The translations under genes were made by a program, and so were the position numbers. This document shows, one piece after another, positions 1 through 5,359 of a stretch of 12,571 nucleotides of DNA. Source of the stretch: DATIHT01 sp035480415 (GTDB taxonomy: Bacteria > Patescibacteriota > Microgenomatia > Curtissbacterales > GWA2-41-24); contig DATIHT010000055.1 of assembly GCA_035480415.1 (NCBI GenBank), positions 1 to 12,571 on the forward strand, read 5' to 3'. The notes under the pieces were generated by a model. The model saw only the letters and a program-made list of their open reading frames with translations, searched no databases and was not told the origin of the DNA. Every line of letters begins with the position of its first letter. Position 1 is the stretch's first letter.

Positions 1-273
1 AACAATTGCAGTAATCACTGCAAAAGCAATAATTGTTTGGAAAACTAGATTAACAGCCTGTTTCTTCTTTCCGTCAAAATAAAGTTGAAACGGTTTATAA
101 AGAAAAATATAGCCCATTACAGAAGCAGAAAGCGTAAAAAGCGACATTACTGCAATCGGAACAAGAACAGTTTTACCCGGATCCGTCTTTTCCGTTGCGT
201 AAACCATTACGCATGCAACTAAAGTAATGTACAAAAGGGCACAAAGTGCATTTAAAATAGGATTTTTGGTCAC
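1..273 (-). CDS. Small multi-pass membrane protein of unknown function, 3' end beyond window
   Basis: The minus strand reads without a stop from a GTG at 273 down to base 1, giving 91 codons. The product begins MTKNPILNALCALLYITL. It has three hydrophobic stretches, at about residues 4-24, 34-57 and 73-91, separated by short charged loops (EKTDPGK near residue 30, DGKKK near residue 70). This pattern points to an integral membrane protein. The GTG start is chosen because an extended -10 box (TGATATAAT) ends exactly six bases upstream, so transcription would begin at or next to the start codon. I do not recognise a named family. The gene is divergent from the transporter gene at 379. The C-terminus lies outside the window. 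Confidence 0.7.
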   Translation of the reverse strand, partial: MTKNPILNALCALLYITLVACVMVYATEKTDPGKTVLVPIAVMSLFTLSASVMGYIFLYKPFQLYFDGKKKQAVNLVFQTIIAFAVITAIV

Positions 274-279
274 CGTTGA

Positions 280-288
280 ATTATATCA
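280..288 (-). promoter_or_regulatory. Extended -10 promoter element, leaderless geometry
   Basis: On the minus strand this reads TG-A-TATAAT, a perfect -10 hexamer with the TGn extension. Six bases separate it from the GTG at 273, so the predicted transcription start coincides with the start codon. No convincing -35 box is visible, as is common with extended -10 promoters. Confidence 0.6.
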
Positions 289-378
289 AGATGACACTAA
301 TTATCGATCTATCGGACGTCAGCTTCGCCTGATGGACAAAGTTAGAACCCATCACACATTTCTGATACGCTAAATGCA

Positions 379-1551
379 GTGAACGAAATTAGAAAAATCT
401 ACTTTGCACATTTCTTTGAGGGCTTGTCCACCGCAGCAAGTGTTACTTTCACTCTCTACTTTTTGTCCCATGGTCTAACTCAAGCACAAATAGGCCAGCT
501 GTTTGGCTTCTTCATGATTTGTCTTGCCCTCTTCGATATTCCAACCGGAGGCTTAGCAGACATGTTTGGACATAAAGCTTCAGTTGGTGCCGGTTTATTT
601 TTGCAAAGTTTAAGTTTTCTCCTATTTTTTGTTTACCCAACGTATTTTGGCTTTTTATTAGGTATGCTTGCAGGCGCACTCGGTCTCGCCTTTCAATCCG
701 GAGCAACTTCTTCTCTCATCTACGAACTTTTGCACAAACAAAAAATGCACGAAGATTTTCAAAAAGTAATTGGCAGGGCTGGTGGATATTTTTCAATAGC
801 AACAATTATTGCAAGCCCCATTGGCTCCATTATTTATAAACACAACCCAGGCCTCCCCTATCTTCTCGCTTTCCTCGTATTTATCCCGGCAACCATTCTG
901 GTTTATTTAATAAAATGGGAATTTGTTAAAAAACCTCCTAAGTTTTCAACGTACATAAAAACCATAAAAGAAGGCACACTGCTAACAGTTAGAAATCGAA
1001 CTTTAATGGCAATTACAATTATTGGTTTTGCGCTTACTGTAAGCAGGTTAGTATATAGCCAGAATATCAGCCAGCCATACATGGTAAGTGTGGGAGTAGA
1101 TGTTGCCTACATTGGGGTAATCGCTGCAATTATCGGTGCTGTTCTGGCATTTGTCTCAATAAATGCCTACAAAGTCTCCCAAAAAATTGGCAAAACGTAT
1201 TCTCTTCTATTAATAGTAACTATTCCAAGTATTACCCTAATTGCACTCAGCCATATTAATACTCTTTTGGCACTTCCAGTTATCCTAGTTTTATCTATGG
1301 GACACGCCTTTAGAGACCCGGTAATGGCTCATATTACTCAAGACGAACTAGACAGGGACAAAAGAAGCACCATGGCCTCAACTACCAGTTTTTTAATTGG
1401 CATTAGCGGTGGAATATCGCTTTTGTTCTGGGGGAAAGGAATTGATATTTTTGGAATGCAAAATACTCTTTTATTGCTAGGATTATTTACTTTAGTTGTA
1501 GGAACTCTAGGATTATTACTCTTCCAACACAAAAACGTATTAACTAAATAG
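379..1551 (+). CDS. MFS transporter
   Basis: This 390-residue protein is almost entirely hydrophobic, with about 12 predicted membrane helices, the usual size and shape of a major facilitator superfamily permease. The loop between helices 2 and 3 (residues 57-68, GGLADMFGHKAS) matches MFS motif A (G-x-L-A-D-x-x-G-x-K/R). The protein should sit in the cytoplasmic membrane and move a small solute. The substrate cannot be read from the sequence; drug or metabolite efflux is the usual default for such single-gene MFS proteins. The start is a GTG whose upstream region has only a weak -10-like TACGCT seven bases before it, and no clear ribosome binding site is visible, so the exact start is less certain than the gene. 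The TAG stop lies two bases from the 3' end of the antisense tRNA gene. Confidence 0.85.
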   Translation: MNEIRKIYFAHFFEGLSTAASVTFTLYFLSHGLTQAQIGQLFGFFMICLALFDIPTGGLADMFGHKASVGAGLFLQSLSFLLFFVYPTYFGFLLGMLAGALGLAFQSGATSSLIYELLHKQKMHEDFQKVIGRAGGYFSIATIIASPIGSIIYKHNPGLPYLLAFLVFIPATILVYLIKWEFVKKPPKFSTYIKTIKEGTLLTVRNRTLMAITIIGFALTVSRLVYSQNISQPYMVSVGVDVAYIGVIAAIIGAVLAFVSINAYKVSQKIGKTYSLLLIVTIPSITLIALSHINTLLALPVILVLSMGHAFRDPVMAHITQDELDRDKRSTMASTTSFLIGISGGISLLFWGKGIDIFGMQNTLLLLGLFTLVVGTLGLLLFQHKNVLTK

Positions 1552-1552
1552 G

Positions 1553-1824
1553 CTGCTCAGGTAGGACTCGAACCTACAACCCTTCCCTTACACGAACCCT
1601 TCTGTTACCAAAAGGTGTGGACTATCTCATACTCATATCCATTTAAGACTTAGAGTCCAGGTATATAGTCTCTACACATTTAATACGTTCATGAAACTGA
1701 ACGCACATTTAGCTCGGGATTACCCTAATATAGGGTTTCCCCGAATTAGCCTAGTTTTCATCCCAAAATTTCTTTTGAGAGCTGCCTTCGACAGGGGAAC
1801 GCTCTGCCATTGAGCTACTGAGCA
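1553..1824 (-). tRNA. tRNA-Asn(GUU), interrupted by a group I intron
   Basis: Two exons on the minus strand, 1824-1791 (34 nt) and 1590-1553 (38 nt), fold into a complete 72-nt cloverleaf. The acceptor stem is TGCTCAG/CTGAGCA. The D stem is GCTC/GAGC with loop AATGGCA. The anticodon stem is TTCCC/GGGAA with loop CTGTTAA. The variable loop is GGGTT. The T stem is GTAGG/CCTAC with loop TTCGAGT. Joining the exons gives anticodon GTT (Asn). The U1-A72 pair and the G73 discriminator agree with bacterial tRNA-Asn. CCA is not encoded (GCC is followed by T), so it must be added after transcription. Asp (GTC) would require a different junction lacking the terminal intron G, and tRNA-Asp normally starts with G1. 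The gene begins 3 nt after the stop of the upstream protein gene, and its 3' end abuts the stop of the antisense MFS gene. Confidence 0.9.
1591..1790 (-). ncRNA. Group I self-splicing intron in the tRNA-Asn anticodon loop
   Basis: This 200-nt insertion between anticodon positions 35 and 36 has the hallmarks of a compact group I intron. The 5' exon ends CUGU, which pairs with GCAG at 1785-1782 to form P1 with the required U.G pair at the splice site. P2 (1780-1761) is an 8-bp stem capped by GAAA. The P element AATTCGGGGAAACCC (1747-1733) contains P4 UCGGG, which pairs with CCCGA in the Q-like AATCCCGAG. P5 is ACCCTA/TAGGGT (1736-1722). P6 is CGTTCA/TGAACG (1703-1686). P7 pairs GACTAT (1670-1665) with ATAGTC (1625-1620) in an S-like GAGATAGTCC. 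P8 is GACT-CTA-AGTC. The last intron base is G (omega-G). P3 and P9 could not be assigned confidently by eye. There is no internal ORF. Its size and tRNA location suggest the IC3 class, as in cyanobacterial tRNA-Leu introns (inference). Confidence 0.92.
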
Positions 1825-1827
1825 ACG

Positions 1828-2523
1828 TTAATGTACAATCGGAATTCTAACATCTACTAAAGCCGAAATCCATCCTATTATTCGCCTTTGTTTCTCACTA
1901 TCGCTAAATTTTATTGCAAAAACGCCGTACTCATGGATATTTTTCCTGATCTTCCTACTATTTATCTTATTAACGGCAATGTATGTCTTGTGAAATTGAA
2001 CAATAGGAATTCCTGTCAATTTAGACCAATACTCCTTTGCTTTCTTTTCATCCAAACCCTCATGAAGCCAAATAGCACCTCTGAACTTTGAGGCAGGAAC
2101 TTCACAAAAATCTCTAAACCAATGCATCATGAAATTTATAAGTTTAGGATCGCTATTCGCAAAACCTCCATGCCCATCTGTTTTATCTCCTTCGCCTGCA
2201 TATAATGCAATCCCCGCCATAAATCTATCTCTCTTGCTTAGCTTACCTAAATCCTTGAGCGCATCCTTAAATATTGTTTTTGTTCTCATTATTCTTGAGT
2301 TTCTCTTATTTTCAGCTGCAACAATTGAACCTCTCCTTTGACCAAAAGCTTTATTCTCAACTAATCTTTTCTTTTGTTCCTCTGTTAACTCGATATCTCT
2401 GCACCATCGACTAACAGTATCTTTTGAAACTTTGATTTGAAGAAGTATTTCTTTGTAAGACAATCCGCCGCGTCGCAGCTCTTGTGCCTTTAACTTTTCT
2501 TCTAATTTACCGTAAAAACCCAT
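1828..2523 (-). CDS. HTH plus LAGLIDADG-like protein (putative endonuclease or DNA-binding regulator)
   Basis: This 231-residue soluble, basic protein has an N-terminal helix-turn-helix (residues 20-43, LSYKEILLQI through VSKDTVSRWC) of the resolvase/transposase type. A LAGLIDADG-like segment follows at residues 101-114 (FMAGIALYAGEGDK), with acidic E111 where the catalytic acid of the family sits. The text after it (NSDPKLINFMMHWFRDF) has the helix expected after such a motif. Only one motif is seen, so the protein would act as a dimer if it is an enzyme. I recall similar HTH/LAGLIDADG-like proteins as common and uncharacterised in Patescibacteria, so cleavage activity is unproven. The ATG start is set by a TATAAT ending six bases upstream. 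The stop is 3 nt from the intron-bearing tRNA-Asn, so both may share a transcript. Confidence 0.7.
   Translation of the reverse strand: MGFYGKLEEKLKAQELRRGGLSYKEILLQIKVSKDTVSRWCRDIELTEEQKKRLVENKAFGQRRGSIVAAENKRNSRIMRTKTIFKDALKDLGKLSKRDRFMAGIALYAGEGDKTDGHGGFANSDPKLINFMMHWFRDFCEVPASKFRGAIWLHEGLDEKKAKEYWSKLTGIPIVQFHKTYIAVNKINSRKIRKNIHEYGVFAIKFSDSEKQRRIIGWISALVDVRIPIVH
1844..1852 (-). promoter_or_regulatory. Possible tRNA-Asn promoter inside the 3' end of the upstream gene
   Basis: The minus strand reads TG-T-TAGAAT, an extended -10 element with one mismatch. It would start transcription near 1837, about 13 nt before the mature tRNA 5' end at 1824. No good -35 box is visible. The tRNA could instead be cotranscribed from the promoter at 2530-2558 and released by RNase P. 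Confidence 0.35.
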
Positions 2524-2529
2524 AACCTA

Positions 2530-2558
2530 ATTATATTAATCGAACCAAGGTTATTCAA
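2530..2558 (-). promoter_or_regulatory. Sigma-70-type promoter, leaderless geometry
   Basis: The minus strand shows TTGAAT (2558-2553), a 17-bp spacer and TATAAT (2535-2530). The ATG at 2523 follows after six bases, so the predicted transcription start is the A of the start codon. This is the best-formed promoter in the window. It serves the HTH/LAGLIDADG-like gene and possibly the tRNA behind it. Confidence 0.65.
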
Positions 2559-2593
2559 TGCACACAATTGGTAATTGATAGTAAGTTTAAAGT

Positions 2594-2623
2594 TTGCGTC
2601 ATTAAAAAACGTTAAGGTATACT
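2594..2623 (+). promoter_or_regulatory. Sigma-70-type promoter, leaderless geometry
   Basis: TTGCGT (2594-2599), an 18-bp spacer and TATACT (2618-2623) are followed by exactly six bases and then the ATG at 2630. It is divergent from the promoter at 2530-2558; the two share a 106-bp intergenic region. Confidence 0.6.
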
Positions 2624-2629
2624 TTTGCT

Positions 2630-3235
2630 ATGAAGATTGCAGTAATTGGTGCAGGCAATGTGGGTGGAACCCTTGCAAAACAATTCGCCAAATCAGGCCA
2701 CACCGTTTACCTGGGCGTTCGCAACCAAAACGACGAAAAGGTTAAAAAGCTAATTTCTAAAAAAATCACCGCCCACACAGTTGACGAAGCTGCAAAACTG
2801 GCAGACGTAATTGTTACTGCTGCCTACCCCACCGACACAAAACAAATTGCCAAACAATTAGGCAACGTAAAAGATAAAGTGATTGTTGATGCCATGAACA
2901 CCTTTCGCGGCAAACCCAAACCATACAAAACAACAGCAGAAGCACTATTGGCCTACACAAACTGCAGAGATGTTGCACGGTGTTTTAATACAACAGGTTT
3001 TAACAACATGGCCAACCCGAAATACAAAGGCACAGGAATAGATATGTTTATTGCAGGATCTACTGACAAAGCCAAAAAAGTTGCAACCATACTGGCAAAG
3101 GACGTAGGTTTTGGGAAAGTTCATGATCTCGGTGGACCGGAAGCATTTGAATTACTTGAACAAATCGTGGTAGTTTGGGTCTCACTCTCTCAAATTCTGG
3201 GCAGGAACATCGCCCTGCAAATTCTCAAGCGTTAA
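2630..3235 (+). CDS. NAD(P)-binding protein, F420-dependent NADP oxidoreductase-like
   Basis: This 201-residue protein opens with a Rossmann beta-alpha-beta unit whose nucleotide loop is GAGNVG (residues 7-12), followed by HTVYLGVRN at the end of strand 2. It matches the fold and size of the 'NADP oxidoreductase, coenzyme F420-dependent' family (COG2085-type dinucleotide-binding proteins). Conserved-looking later segments include VIVDAMNTFRGKPKP and ARCFNTTGFNNMANP. It is expected to be a cytoplasmic oxidoreductase using NAD(P)H. F420 use is not implied, because many family members lack it, and the substrate is unknown. The ATG start is supported by TATACT six bases upstream. The stop codon overlaps the stop of the convergent gene at 3232-3696 in a shared TTAA. 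Confidence 0.8.
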   Translation: MKIAVIGAGNVGGTLAKQFAKSGHTVYLGVRNQNDEKVKKLISKKITAHTVDEAAKLADVIVTAAYPTDTKQIAKQLGNVKDKVIVDAMNTFRGKPKPYKTTAEALLAYTNCRDVARCFNTTGFNNMANPKYKGTGIDMFIAGSTDKAKKVATILAKDVGFGKVHDLGGPEAFELLEQIVVVWVSLSQILGRNIALQILKR

Positions 3236-3696
3236 GGAGAAGGTGTCGGACTCGGCGATGGAGACTGCGACGGACTCGGTGTGGGAGTAGGCGTTGGTGT
3301 CGGGGTAGGACTTGGCGACGGACTCGGACTTGGTGTTGGGCTAGGGCTTGGCGGAGTATTTGTTGCAGGACTAGGAGATGGTATCGGGCTAACTACCTTT
3401 GGTGCTGCAGGCCCGGCAACAGTTGGCTGCTGAGTTTGTGCCGATTGTGTAGCAGCACCGGCAACCTTTCCACTGCCAGTTGATTCAATCCCACTTGCAT
3501 CTAAATTCGAATCCAAATTGCTGCCATGACCCCTAAACGCAACAAACCCTGCAATTGCCAAAACAACTACGAAAGCAGGCACTGCAAAAGGTAGTAAAAA
3601 ACTCCAGCTTTGTTCCGACTCATCATCGCCGGAAGTTTTACTATCCAGATCGTCGGCAGAAACCGAAACTACTGTTTTTGGTTCGTCGTTTTCCAC
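3232..3696 (-). CDS. Single-pass membrane protein with a Pro-Ser/Thr repeat tail
   Basis: This 154-residue protein has an acidic, Ser-rich N-terminus (residues 1-30), one strong membrane helix (about 32-54), a Gly/Ser/Ala/Gln-rich linker (55-102), and a tail (103-154) made almost wholly of Pro-Ser and Pro-Thr dipeptides. With no cleavable signal peptide and a negatively charged N-terminus, orientation is not certain; the tail is most easily imagined outside, as a rigid stalk. I recognise no family. The GTG start lies eight bases after a TAGAAT. The frame stays open upstream to about 3753 but holds no ATG, GTG or TTG. The gene follows the YfhO/GT39 pair on the same strand, beyond a terminator-like hairpin. 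The tail could be an O-glycosylation target (inference). Its stop overlaps that of the convergent oxidoreductase gene. Confidence 0.7.
   Translation of the reverse strand: MENDEPKTVVSVSADDLDSKTSGDDESEQSWSFLLPFAVPAFVVVLAIAGFVAFRGHGSNLDSNLDASGIESTGSGKVAGAATQSAQTQQPTVAGPAAPKVVSPIPSPSPATNTPPSPSPTPSPSPSPSPTPTPTPTPTPSPSQSPSPSPTPSP
3235..3390 (-). repeat. Degenerate hexanucleotide repeat coding for a (Pro-Ser/Thr)n tail
   Basis: These 156 bases encode residues 103-154 of the membrane protein as alternating Pro and Ser/Thr codons. The base composition is more GC-rich and the strand bias stronger than in flanking genes. Such arrays change length by slippage. The antisense frame reads as an Arg/Trp-rich artefact. 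Confidence 0.8.
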
Positions 3697-3704
3697 AATA
3701 AACC

Positions 3705-3710
3705 ATTCTA
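3705..3710 (-). promoter_or_regulatory. Possible -10 box for the Pro-Ser/Thr-tailed membrane protein
   Basis: TAGAAT on the minus strand (one mismatch to consensus) lies eight bases before the GTG at 3696, which would leave a leader of only one or two bases. No -35 box is visible at normal spacing. Confidence 0.4.
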
Positions 3711-3738
3711 GACCGTCTATTTCGAGTAAGCGAGGATC

Positions 3739-3763
3739 AAAATACCACGTCTTTTAAGACGTG
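3739..3763 (-). terminator. Hairpin terminator after the YfhO/GT39 operon
   Basis: A perfect inverted repeat, CACGTCTT-TT-AAGACGTG (3746-3763), begins 7 nt downstream of the glycosyltransferase stop. On the minus strand it is followed by GTATTTTG. The short T-run makes it a modest intrinsic terminator. It is positioned to separate the operon from the next minus-strand gene. Confidence 0.55.
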
Positions 3764-3769
3764 TGTAAT

Positions 3770-5359
3770 TTATTTTAAGTTGGAAAGTGCCCTAAAAGAT
3801 TTTGTAGAATCTCCCCTAACCCAAGCGGCTTGTTGTGTAAACCCGTCCATCGCCTGGCAATCCCCGCCATCCACAATCAAAGAGTCGGAAAGGTCAAATT
3901 TAGAAATTCTGTCCTTAAGACAATCTGTGCGTATAAAAACCATATTTTCCCACTCAAAAATATCCACCTTCTCGTTCATTGGGTACCTAATATTTTTGTC
4001 ATAGTTATTCGCAAAGAACCAAACATATATTGGCATGTCGTCCGTATTTACTATATAAACTTTTTTGTACTTACTCCTGTTTTTTGCAATATACAAACCA
4101 ACCTGTCCATACGTATCGTTACGGAAGAAGGATTTATGCTGAGATTCGTGAACAAAATATTCGTGAGAAAAATACGCAATCTCCAAAAATAAAAGTAGCG
4201 AAACAAAACCAAAAAAACCATACTTTAAAACCTTATTAACCTTAGTGCTTAAAAGTTTCTCGAGACCAAAACCTGCAAAAATCACAATTGGCACAATCAT
4301 AAAAGAAACTCTGTTCATATTTGGTACATCGTCCATGGTAAATGTGGCCAAAAGCGGTGTTACAAAAAACAAAATAAGTGGCAAATATTTACGTCGCTTA
4401 AGCACCTCTACAAAGCCAAAAAGTATAAAAGGGGTAAGAGAAAAGTACAAAAGCCCCTGTTCGGGAATATGATATCTGTCTGGCAAACCCCCGTGAACAA
4501 ATAGAAAATCCGGCGAAAAGTAGCTTAGGTATTGTGAGACAGCAAACCTGGTTAAAATCACCGCTTTGTTATGAAAGACCCTGGCAACCAGAACGTTTCC
4601 CGGCCCGTCTCCATGTGCTAAATCCTGGCCGACAGTGTAAACATTTGGGTCATTAAAAATTAGTATCTGCACTCCGCGCGATCTCCCCCACTTTGTAGAA
4701 AGAACCAGAGCAGAAAGGATTATAAAAACGACTGTTAAATATAAAGTTTTTCTAAAAAGCTCTTTTTTACCACTTACCCAAAAATCTAAAAGTGCAGACG
4801 CCAAAACCAATGGTACTAAAATCCTGTGTGCCGTATACAAAAAGTAGGAGGCAAAAAATAAAAGTGCAGACAGCCATATTTTTTTCCTGAAAAGAAACAC
4901 TAGGCCCAAAGATATAGTTAAAATACCAATAATCGATTCTTGTGTAGATCTCGAAAGAACAACATGCCAGGGCAAAACCGAAACTACAAATGCCGCAAAC
5001 AATGCCCCTCGTTTTTTCTCTGCCCCCGCAACCTCCAGGAACAAAAAGTAAACAACCACAGAAGTTAATGCCCCAAAAAACGCTGCTGCAAATCGTGTCG
5101 CAAAAACACTGTTTCCAAGCAGTAAATTAGAAATGCCGGAAAGATAAAAAGTGCCAATTGGTCTAAAATCGCCAAATTTGTCAAAATAAATTGGCAAAGA
5201 ATTTCCGTAGGTATCAGTATGGTTTTTTAACAAAAAGGTGCCCTCGTACCCTGCTACGACTTCGTCGCTATGAAAACCGTGGGGAACACCGCCCAAATTC
5301 CAAACACGGAATAAAGCAGCAATAAGAAACACAAAAAGAAGGACTATGAATTTCTTCAT
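3770..5359 (-). CDS. Membrane glycosyltransferase, GT39/ArnT (PMT-like) family
   Basis: This 529-residue polytopic protein starts with a membrane helix followed at once by the loop HGFHSDEVVAGYEG (residues 27-40). The Asp32-Glu33 pair sits where GT-C glycosyltransferases of the PMT/ArnT family carry their catalytic acidic residue in the first extracytoplasmic loop. About ten further hydrophobic segments follow, then a soluble C-terminal part from about residue 415. Such enzymes move a sugar from a polyprenyl-phosphate donor to a protein, lipid or glycan on the outer face of the membrane. Donor and acceptor cannot be read here. The ATG directly abuts the TAG stop of the YfhO-like gene, with a GGAAT purine run just upstream, so translation is probably coupled. 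A hairpin terminator follows the stop. Confidence 0.82.
   Translation of the reverse strand: MKKFIVLLFVFLIAALFRVWNLGGVPHGFHSDEVVAGYEGTFLLKNHTDTYGNSLPIYFDKFGDFRPIGTFYLSGISNLLLGNSVFATRFAAAFFGALTSVVVYFLFLEVAGAEKKRGALFAAFVVSVLPWHVVLSRSTQESIIGILTISLGLVFLFRKKIWLSALLFFASYFLYTAHRILVPLVLASALLDFWVSGKKELFRKTLYLTVVFIILSALVLSTKWGRSRGVQILIFNDPNVYTVGQDLAHGDGPGNVLVARVFHNKAVILTRFAVSQYLSYFSPDFLFVHGGLPDRYHIPEQGLLYFSLTPFILFGFVEVLKRRKYLPLILFFVTPLLATFTMDDVPNMNRVSFMIVPIVIFAGFGLEKLLSTKVNKVLKYGFFGFVSLLLFLEIAYFSHEYFVHESQHKSFFRNDTYGQVGLYIAKNRSKYKKVYIVNTDDMPIYVWFFANNYDKNIRYPMNEKVDIFEWENMVFIRTDCLKDRISKFDLSDSLIVDGGDCQAMDGFTQQAAWVRGDSTKSFRALSNLK

Noticed and set aside
291..332. 13-codon ORF starting ATG ACA CTA in the 274-378 divergent region
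   Set aside because: Too short, no promoter or ribosome binding site of its own, and no protein-like features.
316..336. Weak hairpin with a CTTCGC loop (CGTCAG/CTGATG) upstream of the MFS gene
   Set aside because: Only six pairs including one G.U, no T-run and no known riboswitch-like core around it.
1553..1824. tRNA-Asp(GUC) instead of tRNA-Asn
   Set aside because: It would need an intron ending in T rather than G, and tRNA-Asp normally has G1-C72, whereas this gene has U1-A72.
3175..3483. 102-residue Arg/Trp/Cys-rich plus-strand ORF
   Set aside because: It is the antisense of the Pro-Ser/Thr repeat and overlaps the oxidoreductase gene; its composition is a repeat artefact.
3697..3753. 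Upstream extension of the Pro-Ser/Thr protein reading FDPRLLEIDGLEWFI
   Set aside because: The frame is open and looks protein-like, but it has no ATG, GTG or TTG and begins inside the terminator hairpin; probably chance.
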